From Bacteroidota bacterium (GTDB lineage Bacteria > Bacteroidota > Bacteroidia > Chitinophagales > Chitinophagaceae): a DNA stretch of 64,000 bases. Position numbers and translations under genes: made by a program. Positions 30,545 through 40,418 of this stretch are shown in pieces (the first letter of the stretch is position 1; each line of letters begins with the position of its first letter). The notes beneath the pieces were generated by a model. The model was not told the origin of the DNA, did no database searches, and was given only the letters and a program-made list of their open reading frames with translations. Location of the stretch: assembly GCA_018267585.1 (NCBI GenBank), contig JAFDYE010000333.1:1-64000 (forward strand), written 5' to 3'.

Positions 30545-32995
30545 CTAATTCGCAAATCCTCCCGAAGAATTGGCCCGTTTATTTTCATCCTCCAGTCCTG
30601 ACTTTCGCTGACGCGCTGTCTTCACCTGGGAGCTCCCAAATTTATAAGTAAAGAACAGCTTTAGCTGACGGCTCTCCTGGCCGCCGGTAGCCCGAAGATA
30701 CTGCCCGGCAAAATCGCTCGTGGCCGTAAAATGCAACGTATGAAAGACATCGCTGACGGACACCTTGAGGGTCCCTCTCTTCTGAAGGACCTGCTTCTGT
30801 ATGCCCGCGTCCAAATTGCCGATCGAATGGGTCTTAAATGTACCCTGCCAGATTGCGGGGCTACTGTAAAATCCCGACAGCTCCGCAGACCAGCCATCGC
30901 CAAGACGGGCGCTCTGCTGGGCAAAGACATTGACGGAAAAGACGTCCACATCTACCCCCCTGCCCACACCCAGATCAGCCCGATATTTTGAATAGAACGT
31001 ATTCACATTCGCAAAAATGCTGTACCATTTGTACTGAAAGGGATAGCTGATATTGAGACTGGTGATATCCTGGGTCGCCAGGTTCTTTTTGGTAAGAAAG
31101 GCCTTCGACCGGTCGGCAGTATCTACCAGGGAGGTAAACACATCCTTTACGTGGCTGTAGTTCAGGCTGGCCGTCAGCCTGTATTTGAATACATAAGTAA
31201 GCCCGACACTGTTCGTATACTGTGGTCTCAGCCCGGTATTGCCCTTTTGATAGGTGTACTCGTCTAGTTTGAATTCAAAGGGGTTGAGGTCCTGGTAGGC
31301 CGGCCGGTCGATCCGGCGGCTGTAGGAAATAGTCCACTGCCGCATCGGGTCTTTGTTGATCGTAACCGAGCCGCTGGGAAAGAACCCGGTATAGTGACGG
31401 GTAAAGCTGCTATCGTAGATCGCATATCCTCCGCTGGCCTCCTTATACCCATTGCTGACTCCTTTTGCATTGGTGTTCTCCACTCTCAGCCCCGCCTGGA
31501 CCAGGAATCCCTTGAAGGTCCGGTTGTAATTGGCATAGACCGCGTTGATATTCTCCTTGTAGTTAAAGCCATTGCTATGCAGCGTGTCCTTGACTTTCGC
31601 CGTAGGATATACATTGTACTGCTGAAAATCATTGTCGCTTGTCGTATACTCCGTTTTGAACCCAAGCCCAAGCCGGCCCTTCTTAAAGTTCTGCTCGTAG
31701 TCGGCCTTCAGGCTGTAGAGATTGATATCGGTGGGCGCCAGCAGATCGAAAATATCGCTGTACAGCAGACCACCTCCGCCGGGATCAAAATAAAGATTGG
31801 GCTGAAGCTGGTCGCTGCGGAGCCGGTAGATACCATAGTCCGCGTCCATATTCAGGTCGTGACCCGAAGAGTCGGTATGATGATAGTTCAGGTTCAGATT
31901 GCCATTGTCCTTCTTGCCGCTTCGGCTGTTGTTGGCCTCCAGGATCTTCACGACCGAACCGTCGGGAATATAGGAAATGGGCGTCGCACTCTGCGTCATC
32001 ACTCCATAGTTGGACAGAGAGCCGTCTACCATCATCCCCAGAGTATTGTTCTTGTTCAGATAGTAGTCAAGACCCGTCTTGAAGGTATGGGTCCTGGTCT
32101 CATTCTTCAGCGTGGAATGCTGGTCGAACAGCGTATCCAGCTGTTTGCGGTAGAGGTCGAGCCAGGTAGTATTCGTCGTATTGGTGTAGTTGTAGTTGCC
32201 AAACCAGTTGATATGCCCATCGCGGTGATTTAATGAGATACCTCCATTATAGTTGGAGTGCGTGCCGATGCCATAGCCACCGGTCAGCGAGCCATTGTTG
32301 CCAAAGGACTTGTTCTTCTTCAGCCGGATATTGATGATGCCGGCATTGCCCGACGCCTCATATCGCGCCGAAGGGTTCGAAATGATCTCTATCGCCTCGA
32401 TCTGCGAGGACTGGATAGTCTTCAGATAATCGGCCAGGTCGCCGCCATTCAGCGGCACCTGCCGCCCGTCAACATAGACCTTGATGCCATTCTTACCGCT
32501 GAGGCTGATATTGTTATCCTTGTCCACCATCACCCCGGGAGATTTCCGAAGCAACTCGAGCGCATCCTGGCCGACAGCATTGATGCTGCCCTCCACGTTG
32601 AGGACGGTCTTGTCGGCCTTTACCTCGATCACAGGCTTTTGCGAACTGACAACGACTTCCTTTAGACTGCCGGCCGAACCCCTGCCCAGCTCAAGGACCG
32701 GCACGACAGTCGCCCCCGTTCCGCCGACCACGAAGGGCGCAGACCACCGGTCAGCATAGCCCACATGAGAAAGCTGAATAAAATAACTGCCGGCAGAGAT
32801 ACCCTGAAAAAAATACTTTCCGTTGACATCGCTCGTAGTATATTTCACCACGGCTGAATCGGCCTTCTTCCGGATGCCGACAGACGCCCCGGATACCGGC
32901 TTTTGCGCTTCATCAAAGATAACACCCGAAACCTGCTGGGCGACACCGGCAGTGCACAGACATACAGTCAGGATCAGTAGCATAAGTTTTCGCAT
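30545..32995 (-). CDS. Outer-membrane beta-barrel protein with carboxypeptidase-regulatory and plug domains
   Basis: The 816-residue protein has a signal peptide (MRKLMLLILTVCLCTAGVAQ), a carboxypeptidase-regulatory-like domain (VSGVIFDEAQKPVSGASVGIRK onward, residues about 22-95), a plug (LNVEGSINAVGQDALELLRKSPG; IEIISNPSARYEASGNAGIINI) and an OMP_b-brl_3-type barrel ending FKTHSIGNLDAGIQKQ to FFTYKFGSSQ. It is the TonB-dependent-receptor-like type without an adjacent SusD, so the ligand is unknown. It probably sits in the outer membrane. The last 25 residues after the barrel (KSGLEDENKRANSSGG) are polar and unusual for a barrel end. Confidence 0.88.
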   Translation of the reverse strand: MRKLMLLILTVCLCTAGVAQQVSGVIFDEAQKPVSGASVGIRKKADSAVVKYTTSDVNGKYFFQGISAGSYFIQLSHVGYADRWSAPFVVGGTGATVVPVLELGRGSAGSLKEVVVSSQKPVIEVKADKTVLNVEGSINAVGQDALELLRKSPGVMVDKDNNISLSGKNGIKVYVDGRQVPLNGGDLADYLKTIQSSQIEAIEIISNPSARYEASGNAGIINIRLKKNKSFGNNGSLTGGYGIGTHSNYNGGISLNHRDGHINWFGNYNYTNTTNTTWLDLYRKQLDTLFDQHSTLKNETRTHTFKTGLDYYLNKNNTLGMMVDGSLSNYGVMTQSATPISYIPDGSVVKILEANNSRSGKKDNGNLNLNYHHTDSSGHDLNMDADYGIYRLRSDQLQPNLYFDPGGGGLLYSDIFDLLAPTDINLYSLKADYEQNFKKGRLGLGFKTEYTTSDNDFQQYNVYPTAKVKDTLHSNGFNYKENINAVYANYNRTFKGFLVQAGLRVENTNAKGVSNGYKEASGGYAIYDSSFTRHYTGFFPSGSVTINKDPMRQWTISYSRRIDRPAYQDLNPFEFKLDEYTYQKGNTGLRPQYTNSVGLTYVFKYRLTASLNYSHVKDVFTSLVDTADRSKAFLTKKNLATQDITSLNISYPFQYKWYSIFANVNTFYSKYRADLGVGRGVDVDVFSVNVFAQQSARLGDGWSAELSGFYSSPAIWQGTFKTHSIGNLDAGIQKQVLQKRGTLKVSVSDVFHTLHFTATSDFAGQYLRATGGQESRQLKLFFTYKFGSSQVKTARQRKSGLEDENKRANSSGGFAN

Positions 32996-33109
32996 ACAAT
33001 CAGTTTTACAGACCGTAAAACTAACCCCGCAAAACAGGACGGGTCAACGTTTTTAGCCGAATGCACCAATATTCGCTGAATGGAAGGTTTTGCCCGACGA
33101 ATGACACGG

Positions 33110-33817
33110 TTATTTGTATATTCTTTCCATGACCTCCTGGCGGTGTTCGCGGGAAATGGGGATCAGCTTGCCGTCAACCTCGACACAATTACCATCGATC
33201 ATGCTCACTTTGTCAATGGCGATCGTATACGAACGGTGCACGCGAACGAATCGCCCGGAAGGCAGCTTGTCGGTGATCTCGGTAAGCGACTGATAGGAGA
33301 TCAGCGCCTGAGTGGGAGTCTTTACCCGGATATAATCCTTCAGGCTCTCTATATAGAGAATATCATTGATCAGCACTTTTACAAATTTCCGGTCGACCTT
33401 CAGGAAAAGATAATCACCGGCCGTATTCTTTTCCTTCTCTTCCTTCTTTACAGCGGACTGAGACAGTTTGACCACCTTCTCCATCGCTTTCATGAACCGC
33501 GGGAACGACACCGGTTTGACAAGATAGTCGACCACCTCAAGCTCGAATCCTTCTACGGCATAGTCGCGGTAAGCAGTTGTGATAATGATACGGGGCGGAT
33601 CCTTAACGCTTTTCAGAAATTCGATCCCCGAAAGCAGCGGCATCTCGATATCGAGGAACACAAGGTCAAAGGCTTTGTTCTGCAAGGCCTGAAAGGCTTC
33701 CACCGCATTCTCGCAACGCGTTATGTTGTGGGCATCCAGCCGCCCGAGATAGTTCTCAATCACATCGATGGCGAGCGGTTCGTCATCCACTATCATATAA
33801 TTGAGCATTTTCAGCAT
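33110..33817 (-). CDS. LytTR-family response regulator
   Basis: The 235-residue protein has a receiver domain (IVDDEPLAIDVIENY, phosphoacceptor Asp in LVFLDIEMP, Thr in IIITTAY, Lys in YLVKPVSF) and a C-terminal LytTR DNA-binding domain (YIESLKDYIRV, FVRVHRSYTIAIDKV). It would be phosphorylated by the histidine kinase of the preceding gene, which overlaps it by 7 bases (33811-33817). The targets are unknown; the nearby beta-barrel gene is a candidate because it lies on the same strand just downstream. An alternative ATG at 33808 removes three residues. Confidence 0.93.
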   Translation of the reverse strand: MLKMLNYMIVDDEPLAIDVIENYLGRLDAHNITRCENAVEAFQALQNKAFDLVFLDIEMPLLSGIEFLKSVKDPPRIIITTAYRDYAVEGFELEVVDYLVKPVSFPRFMKAMEKVVKLSQSAVKKEEKEKNTAGDYLFLKVDRKFVKVLINDILYIESLKDYIRVKTPTQALISYQSLTEITDKLPSGRFVRVHRSYTIAIDKVSMIDGNCVEVDGKLIPISREHRQEVMERIYK

Positions 33818-34896
33818 AACGGCATTTTTAACAGAACGCTGAATATCCCGTTCGCGGTCCGTATATCCAGACTGTACCTGTTCCCATACAGAAGATCCAG
33901 CCTTCGCCTGACATTTGCAAGCCCAATGCCCTTCCCATTTGACGGCTCGTCATGCGTCATCGGGTTATCCACCTTGAAATACAGGAATTCATCGTCCAGC
34001 CACAGCGATATATCGATATGGATCTTGCTGATATTGTTCTTCACACCATGCTTGAAACTGTTCTCGAGAAAAAGGATCAGGATCATGGGAGGGATGTTAA
34101 TGTCTCCCGCAAAGCCCGACCATGTAAAATTGATGGAAAGGCGATGGCCAAACCGAAGCTTCTCTACGTCCAGGTAATTCTGCAGATAGTCGATCTCTTT
34201 TACCAGCGGCACCATCGGCACATTGGACTCGTAGAGCATATAACTCATGAGATCGGACAGCTTCAGAATGACACCCGGCGCATCATCCGATTTCTTCAGC
34301 GTCAGCGAATAGATATTGTTGAGCGTATTGAAAAAGAAATGCGGATGTATCTGAGAACGCAGGAACTTGAGCTCTGTCTCCAGGTAGTGCTTTTCTTTCT
34401 CTTTCATCCACTGCTGATTGACAAAAGAGTCCTTGAGAAATTTGATGCCAGTCACCATGCCCATGAGATAAACTTCCTGGACCGCCCCGACGGCGACGGA
34501 CCGAAGTCCAACCTGCATTTTCCCAAAATGAACGGGATCAATTTTCGCAGACGCCTTTTCGGCAAGCGCAACGACAACGGCGCAGGCAAGAATGTCCAGC
34601 AAAAGCGCCAGACCATAGTATAAATATCTCCGCGCGAAAAGGAGACGCGGTATCAGAAGATAGATATTGACATAGGCAAAAAAAGCCTGAAAGACGAGCA
34701 ACACCAGGTACATCAGGCAATTCTCCGGAGTAACGGTATCCCTGAGACTGGCGTACAATATAAGCAGCAGCCCGAAATAGCCCAGCCAGAAAAGCAGGTG
34801 ATAGAGCCAGCGCTTTCTCAGAAGACGCGTGCCCTGTATATCCTTCGCAAAGGAGGCACCGGCAAGTGTATTGGTATTGATGTAGCTGTCCGCCAT
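33811..34896 (-). CDS. Sensor histidine kinase, LytS-like (His_kinase family)
   Basis: The 361-residue protein has four membrane segments in its first 160 residues, then the conserved phospho-histidine region FLRSQIHPHFFFNTLNNIYSL and a GHKL-type ATPase (LENSFKHGVKNN, GIGLANVRRRL). The sensor part is a short hydrophobic bundle with no recognisable extracytoplasmic ligand domain, so the signal may be membrane-derived. It overlaps the LytTR regulator by 7 bases, forming a co-translated two-component system. Confidence 0.93.
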   Translation of the reverse strand: MADSYINTNTLAGASFAKDIQGTRLLRKRWLYHLLFWLGYFGLLLILYASLRDTVTPENCLMYLVLLVFQAFFAYVNIYLLIPRLLFARRYLYYGLALLLDILACAVVVALAEKASAKIDPVHFGKMQVGLRSVAVGAVQEVYLMGMVTGIKFLKDSFVNQQWMKEKEKHYLETELKFLRSQIHPHFFFNTLNNIYSLTLKKSDDAPGVILKLSDLMSYMLYESNVPMVPLVKEIDYLQNYLDVEKLRFGHRLSINFTWSGFAGDINIPPMILILFLENSFKHGVKNNISKIHIDISLWLDDEFLYFKVDNPMTHDEPSNGKGIGLANVRRRLDLLYGNRYSLDIRTANGIFSVLLKMPLC

Positions 34897-35090
34897 GACT
34901 CCCGATAAAATTAAGAATTTTGAAACAGCAGGCCGGACTTGTTCTCTGTACGGTAAGATTTGCCCGACAGACTGCGGCTTTCACACGATGGCGCCTTCCA
35001 GCCGCAATTCCCCGGCAAACCCGACACAGGACCCCGGATAATGGACACCTCCTTAGCCATCGACCATATAGCACGCTGATAGTCAACATA

Positions 35091-35121
35091 TAAAAACAAA
35101 AAGCCCCTGGAAGACCAGGGG
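35091..35121 (-). terminator. Rho-independent terminator after the amidohydrolase pair
   Basis: On the minus strand CCCCTGG (35121-35115), the loop TCTT and CCAGGGG (35110-35104) form a 7-bp stem, followed by CTTTTTGTTTTTA. It lies 27 bases beyond the stop at 35148 and separates the amidohydrolases from the two-component system. Confidence 0.85.
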
Positions 35122-35147
35122 ACTTTCGTATTTTACTAACGGTCGTT

Positions 35148-36458
35148 CTACAACCCATACTTCGTCATATATCTATGATACAGCTGCGTCTGCTTATTCT
35201 CCAGGCTCACTTCCCTCCCCTGTATGAACGCATGCTCGATAATGCTCGTCCGGATATCCAGGATATCCCCGTCGCTGATGACTAAATTGGCGTCCTTCCC
35301 CGCCTCCAGCGAACCCGTACGGTCATCAACACCCAATATCTTCGCACTGTTGAGCGTTATGGCCTGCAACGCCTGTTCTTTGGTCAGGCCATGAGCCGCC
35401 GCCACTCCGGCATTGAACATAAGATTGCGATAGCGTGTCTCTTCGTGCCCGTCATTGATGGCGAAAAGGACGCCGGCCTTCTGGAGGATCGCCGGAGTCC
35501 TGAATGGCTGGTCGTAGTCATCGTCTTCAGTGGTCGGCAGACTGTTGGTCTGCTGGAGGACGACAGAAATATTGTTCTGTTTCAGCAGGTCGGCGATGAG
35601 CCAGCATTCGCTGCCGCCGACAATGGTGACGTCAAAGCCAAACTCCTTCGCCATATCGACAGCCACAAGCATCTGCTTGAGCTGATCACCATGTACGAAT
35701 AGTTTCTGCTGTTTGCCGAACAGCCCTTTTATCGCCTCAAATTTCAGGTTGATCTCCTTGTGGGATGATTCGGCCAGATAGGCCTTTGCTTCCCGGAAAA
35801 AGGTCCTGATCTCGTCGACCTTGGCCAGCGCTTCTTTCACCGCATCCGTCGGAGGCTGGGCGCCTTGACGCCCGCCGCCGCCAAAGCGCCGGGGACGCGA
35901 AATAAAGGAAGGCAGCGTGATATGGATGGCATTGTCCATCTTGTAGGCTGCATCCTCCCAGTTCCATGCATCCAGCTGGACGACGGTTGACGAACCGCTG
36001 ATCGTCCCGCCTTCCGGGGTTACACCGGCCAGCAGGACGCCATTGGCCTTCAGCGTATTGATGATCTTCGAATCGGTGTTGTAGGCCACTATCGAACGGA
36101 TGCTGGGATCGATATCGCTGATCTCCTGGAAGTCGTTGGAACCGCGAACACCACTTCCGATCTCCTTTAGCCCCAGGTCGGTGACAGGAAGGATAAGACC
36201 GGGATAGACCTGCTTCCCCTTTGCATCCACCACCCTGGCATCGCCGGCGGGTGTAAGCCCTGCGCCGACACGAATGATCTTGCCATTGTCGACTTCGATA
36301 GAGCCCCCTTCGATCACCTGCCCGTTGCCGACATGAATGGTGCCGCCGGTGATAAAAAGCTTGCCCTTGTAAGGCTTAGCGGGATAGACGTCGTCCTGCG
36401 CTTTAAGCGTCGCCGTCGCCAGGAAAGAGATCGCCAGTATATAAATTGATCTTTTCAT
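35148..36458 (-). CDS. Amidohydrolase-superfamily protein with degenerate metal site
   Basis: The 436-residue exported protein (signal MKRSIYILAISFLATATLKAQ) has the superfamily layout: beta-sandwich start (KLFITGGTIHVGNGQVI), a barrel, and the end GSLEAGKDANLVISDGD. The first metal motif, normally PGxIDxHxH, reads YPGLILPVTDLGL, so both metal-binding histidines are missing. VHGD (near residue 250) and AINDGHEETRYR remain. It may have another role or act as a partner of the adjacent larger protein. The start is 12 bases after that gene's stop (same strand, 36471-39584), so both are likely one transcript. Confidence 0.85.
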   Translation of the reverse strand: MKRSIYILAISFLATATLKAQDDVYPAKPYKGKLFITGGTIHVGNGQVIEGGSIEVDNGKIIRVGAGLTPAGDARVVDAKGKQVYPGLILPVTDLGLKEIGSGVRGSNDFQEISDIDPSIRSIVAYNTDSKIINTLKANGVLLAGVTPEGGTISGSSTVVQLDAWNWEDAAYKMDNAIHITLPSFISRPRRFGGGGRQGAQPPTDAVKEALAKVDEIRTFFREAKAYLAESSHKEINLKFEAIKGLFGKQQKLFVHGDQLKQMLVAVDMAKEFGFDVTIVGGSECWLIADLLKQNNISVVLQQTNSLPTTEDDDYDQPFRTPAILQKAGVLFAINDGHEETRYRNLMFNAGVAAAHGLTKEQALQAITLNSAKILGVDDRTGSLEAGKDANLVISDGDILDIRTSIIEHAFIQGREVSLENKQTQLYHRYMTKYGL

Positions 36459-36470
36459 TGTTGTAGTAGT

Positions 36471-39400
36471 TTAATTGGTTGCATCGATAGTAGCGCTCTT
36501 CCCTTCATCACCGTCCTGTTCGTCAATAGTCAGCAGACCTTCGTGGCGGCCGTGGTCGCCGCAGCTGAGCTCTATGTGATAGCTCGGGGTCGCCGGCGCC
36601 ATCGCGCTGCCAGACCTTTTCTCCGCGATCAGCTTTTGGACAAGCCGGTTGCGTTCGGCTGCGATATTCTTTCGCAGCTCGGCGTCCCGGTCGATGTCAA
36701 AATAGACGATGCCGTCCACAATGGTCTTCTGCGGGATGGCATATATGCTCAGAGGGTTGTCGTTCCACAGGACCAGGTCGGCATCCTTCCCTTCCTTGAT
36801 GCTTCCCACACGATCTGCCACATGAAGCGCTTTGGCAGGATTGAGCGTCACCATTTTGAACGCATCTTCCTCGGACATCCCGCCATATTTTACCGACTTG
36901 GCTGCCTCCTGGTTGAGGTGCCGCGCCTGCTCAGCGTCGTCGGAATTGATACACACGTTCAACCCGACCCTCTGCATGATCGTCGCATTGTACGCGATGG
37001 CGTCCTGTACCTCCATTTTATACGCCCACCAGTCAGAGAAGGTCGAGACACTGGCGCCGTGCTCCTTCATTTTATCGGCAACCTTATACCCCTCCAGTAT
37101 ATGCGTAAAAGTATTGACCCTGAACCCGAATTTCTCCGCTACCCGCATGAGCGCCGTGATCTCGCTCTGGACATAGGAGTGACAGGTGATGAAACGCTTG
37201 TGCTCAAGGATCTCGACCAGCGCATCCAGCTCCAGGTCGCGACGCGTCGCACCGGGTGCGGTCTTCCGTTGCTGCTGATAATCCCTGGCGCGGGTAAAGG
37301 CATCCATCAGCACCTCTTCCACACCCATGCGCGTATCCGGGAAACGGTTATTATTCGTGGAGGTAGTTCGTTTTACGTTCTCCCCGAGCGCAAATTTGAT
37401 AAAAGGATCCCAATTACGGAATTTCAGCCCTTCGTCATCGGCGCCCCAGCGCAATTTGATCAGCTGCGTCTGACCGCCAATGGTATTGGCGGATCCGTGG
37501 AGAATATGCGAACTCGTGACACCGCCCGCCAGCTGGCGGTAGATATTGATGTCTTCCGGATTGAGGTTATCTGCAATACGCACCTCGGAGGTCACCGACT
37601 GCGCGCCTTCATTGATCGAAAAGGCCGCGATATGAGAATGCTCATCGATAATACCCGGTGTCAGATACTTGCCCGTTCCGTCAATGGCGATAGCGCCGGC
37701 AGCAGAGAGCCCCTTTCCGATCTTCACGATCTTGCCGGCCCTGACAAGCACATCCGTATTCGCGAGGCGGCCCTCTTTCTCATTGGTCCAGACCGTAGCA
37801 TTCCTGATCAGCAGGTCCTGCTGTTTCGGAAGACTGTCCCAGCCATAACCGTCAAAGGGATAAAGAACCTTGCCGATACGGGCAACCCGCTTGCGGGCCG
37901 TATCAGGCGGCGGCGGCGTTGCCTTCGTGAAAGTCGCCGTCCAGACAACAGGATTGCCGGCGGAGTCCGTGCCGCTCCCATTCCAGATCGCGCCGTTAAC
38001 TACACCGCTGAGATGAGTAGCCGCCGCGACTCGCCCGCCTGCTCTGCGCCCTCCGGCCTGAGCCTCGCCGCCACGCCCCCCCGCCTGCACCGGGTAACTG
38101 AGCGAGATAAGTACTCCGTCATAGCTGAACTTCGCACCAAGCGTATCTTTCCCGATAATGCTGGCCGAAGTCGGAGACTTCACATCAAGCGTATAATTTC
38201 CGGTGGCGCCACCCGCGACGGTCACGGCTAAATTGTACAGCCCCTTCACGTCTTTCCAGGCTTCCTCTTTCACGCCATATTTCTTACCCTGTATCCAGTT
38301 CTCTACGATACTGGTCTTCTCATTGAATATCGGACCGTTGGTGATCAGGAAATTGGCGAGCTTGCCCGCATCCAGGCTGCCTACCTTGTCGTAGACGCCG
38401 ATAAGGGTAGCCGGCGTTCTCGTCAATGCGTCAAGCGCCTTATTCTCGGAAAGACCATACTCGAACGCCTTGCGGAGATTGGCAAAGAACTGCTTGGTAT
38501 CGCGCATGTCCGCCGCAGTAAGACAGAAGGTGATGCCGGCCTTCTCAAAAGCCCCCGGATTGGTCGGCGCCATCTCCCAGTGCTTCATATCGGCAAGGGA
38601 GACATAACGGGCATCGCCCGGATCTTCTACATCCATACCCTGGGGGAAATTGAGCGGAATGATATACGCAGCCTTGGTCGCGATGATCGGCTGCATCCGC
38701 TGGTATTCATTGCCGCCCGCCTTTATAATATATTGTACGCCGAACTCATCGCCGATGCGATCGCCTTGAAGATCGCCCCATTTGTCCCCGCCGTCGAACA
38801 GCTGCGGCAGTGACTGCTCTTCGTTCCAGGCCTGCAGGCTCAGATTGGTCCCTTCATGCGCGGGCAGGCTCTTGTACCACTGCGCATCGAGATACGTCTG
38901 CCGCAGCAAAGCAATGGAGCCCATCAGCGAGCTGGGATAGCTCTGGGTAGAAGTTCCCTTGTTCAGCGAATAATTAGCGGAAGCCCTTTGTTTGACAACG
39001 ACAAGATTCTCCTTCTCATTTGCCAGCGTGACGACCACACCCGTACCCCGGGCGATGCCATCCTTCAGATGCGAAAGGACAGTGCCAAAACCTATCTCCC
39101 GCAGCGGCCTTGCCTTCGCGTCATCCACCACGAACAGACGGGCAGCGTCGGTCTCGGGATGAATGGCCTGGTTCCAGTTGTATGCGCCCTTTGTATTGGA
39201 AGCGATCTGCGCCGGCGCCCGGAAATCAAAGGCCGGACGACCAGCCCCTCTTTCGATCACCGGAATGCCATAGTCGCTATAGATATCGATAAAGGACGGA
39301 TAAATATATTTCCCGCCGCAGTCGATGACGACGGCGTCCGTGGGTGGGGCAGCCGAACCCGCGCTCACGATAAGACCATCACGGATGACAAGGGTCGCAT

Positions 39401-39584
39401 CGGACATCGTTGTCTGCCCGTCTTTAACCAGCGTCGCATGGGTAAATGCATAGCAACCTACCCGGGGATCGGCTACTCCATTCACCGGAAAGGTGGTCTG
39501 GGCCTCGCTGCCAATGGTGAATAATAAGATTATCGTGGTGAGGCTGAGGAGCCTTCCCCTCGGATGATGTCGCGAGTTTCTCAT
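36471..39584 (-). CDS. Tandem amidohydrolase protein (degenerate plus intact module)
   Basis: The 1037-residue exported protein contains two amidohydrolase-like modules joined by a beta-rich region with a Gly/Arg-rich insert (AGGRGGEAQAGGRRAGG). In the first module the metal motif reads IYPSFIDIYSDYG, without histidines, although it ends with the usual GSLDAGKLANFLI. In the second module it is LTPGIIDEHSHIA, an intact HxH, with later THILEG and INSDDAEQARHL (metal Asp). The second module resembles imidazolonepropionase-like hydrolases. The substrate is unknown. It is first in a two-gene operon with the degenerate single-module protein. Confidence 0.88.
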   Translation of the reverse strand: MRNSRHHPRGRLLSLTTIILLFTIGSEAQTTFPVNGVADPRVGCYAFTHATLVKDGQTTMSDATLVIRDGLIVSAGSAAPPTDAVVIDCGGKYIYPSFIDIYSDYGIPVIERGAGRPAFDFRAPAQIASNTKGAYNWNQAIHPETDAARLFVVDDAKARPLREIGFGTVLSHLKDGIARGTGVVVTLANEKENLVVVKQRASANYSLNKGTSTQSYPSSLMGSIALLRQTYLDAQWYKSLPAHEGTNLSLQAWNEEQSLPQLFDGGDKWGDLQGDRIGDEFGVQYIIKAGGNEYQRMQPIIATKAAYIIPLNFPQGMDVEDPGDARYVSLADMKHWEMAPTNPGAFEKAGITFCLTAADMRDTKQFFANLRKAFEYGLSENKALDALTRTPATLIGVYDKVGSLDAGKLANFLITNGPIFNEKTSIVENWIQGKKYGVKEEAWKDVKGLYNLAVTVAGGATGNYTLDVKSPTSASIIGKDTLGAKFSYDGVLISLSYPVQAGGRGGEAQAGGRRAGGRVAAATHLSGVVNGAIWNGSGTDSAGNPVVWTATFTKATPPPPDTARKRVARIGKVLYPFDGYGWDSLPKQQDLLIRNATVWTNEKEGRLANTDVLVRAGKIVKIGKGLSAAGAIAIDGTGKYLTPGIIDEHSHIAAFSINEGAQSVTSEVRIADNLNPEDINIYRQLAGGVTSSHILHGSANTIGGQTQLIKLRWGADDEGLKFRNWDPFIKFALGENVKRTTSTNNNRFPDTRMGVEEVLMDAFTRARDYQQQRKTAPGATRRDLELDALVEILEHKRFITCHSYVQSEITALMRVAEKFGFRVNTFTHILEGYKVADKMKEHGASVSTFSDWWAYKMEVQDAIAYNATIMQRVGLNVCINSDDAEQARHLNQEAAKSVKYGGMSEEDAFKMVTLNPAKALHVADRVGSIKEGKDADLVLWNDNPLSIYAIPQKTIVDGIVYFDIDRDAELRKNIAAERNRLVQKLIAEKRSGSAMAPATPSYHIELSCGDHGRHEGLLTIDEQDGDEGKSATIDATN

Positions 39585-39680
39585 GTAATGTTAGTTTTAG
39601 GCTAATGACTATGTGAAAAATGGTCCCTAATTTAGGTAAATGGAGTAATTTTACTGTTTGAATATTATATCAACGGTAAA

Positions 39681-40418
39681 ATGTCGGTGAGCAAAATAGC
39701 ATCGTATATAGATCATACGTTATTAAAACCAACGGCTACACATATTGATATAAACAAAATATGTAATGAGGCCCTGGTGTACGGTTTTGCGGCCGTCTGT
39801 GTGCCCCCGCCCCTGGTCAGAACTGCCAGCTCGCTGGTTCAGCCGGGTACAGGAGAGGACGAAGGGCCCACGACCGGACCTGCTGCACCCGTCACCGCTG
39901 CCGCCATAGCTCAGCCCGCCATAAAGGTGGCTACTGTCATCGGGTTTCCCTTTGGATACTCGGCCACAGCAGCCAAACTGGCGGAAATAGAACAGGCCAT
40001 CGCCGATGGCGCCGACGAGCTTGACATCGTCATCAACCTCGTCGCCCTGCGGGAAGGGTTCTGGGACCAGCTGGAAGACGAGATGCACATGCTCACCCTG
40101 CGCGCCCACACCTCCGGCAAGCTGGTAAAAGTGATCATCGAAAGCGGTATACTCACCGACGAGGAGATCATACGATGCTGCAACGTCTATAGCCATGTCG
40201 GAGTGGATTTCCTGAAAACCTCGACAGGCTATGCAGAAAAAGGTGCATCGCTCGCCGCGGTACAGCTGATGAGACATCACCTGCCGGAAAAAATTAAGAT
40301 CAAGGCGTCCGGTGGTATAAGGGACTATGCCTTTGCGGCTGCCCTCGTCGAAGCAGGCGCCGACAGACTCGGATGCAGCGCCAGCGTGGAGATTGTAAGA
40401 GGTAGCCGAACCTTGTGA
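39681..40418 (+). CDS. deoC: Deoxyribose-phosphate aldolase
   Basis: This 245-residue enzyme cleaves 2-deoxyribose-5-phosphate to glyceraldehyde-3-phosphate and acetaldehyde in nucleoside salvage. It has DHTLLKPTAT at the start, DELDIVINL, the Schiff-base lysine in LVKVIIESG (Lys 150) and a second lysine in FLKTSTGY (Lys 179). The ending IKASGGIRDY with LGCSASVEIVRG is typical. A Gly/Pro/Thr/Ala-rich insertion of about 25 residues (about 55-79: PGTGEDEGPTTGPAAPVT) lies between VCVPPPLV and the strand IKVATVIGFPFGYS, where homologues have a short loop. The fold should tolerate it. The downstream spacer is repeat-rich. Confidence 0.96.
   Translation: MSVSKIASYIDHTLLKPTATHIDINKICNEALVYGFAAVCVPPPLVRTASSLVQPGTGEDEGPTTGPAAPVTAAAIAQPAIKVATVIGFPFGYSATAAKLAEIEQAIADGADELDIVINLVALREGFWDQLEDEMHMLTLRAHTSGKLVKVIIESGILTDEEIIRCCNVYSHVGVDFLKTSTGYAEKGASLAAVQLMRHHLPEKIKIKASGGIRDYAFAAALVEAGADRLGCSASVEIVRGSRTL

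Noticed and set aside
36543..38231. Long plus-strand frame (562 codons)
   Set aside because: It is antisense to the 1037-residue amidohydrolase gene, which has intact motifs; the frame itself shows no recognisable domain.
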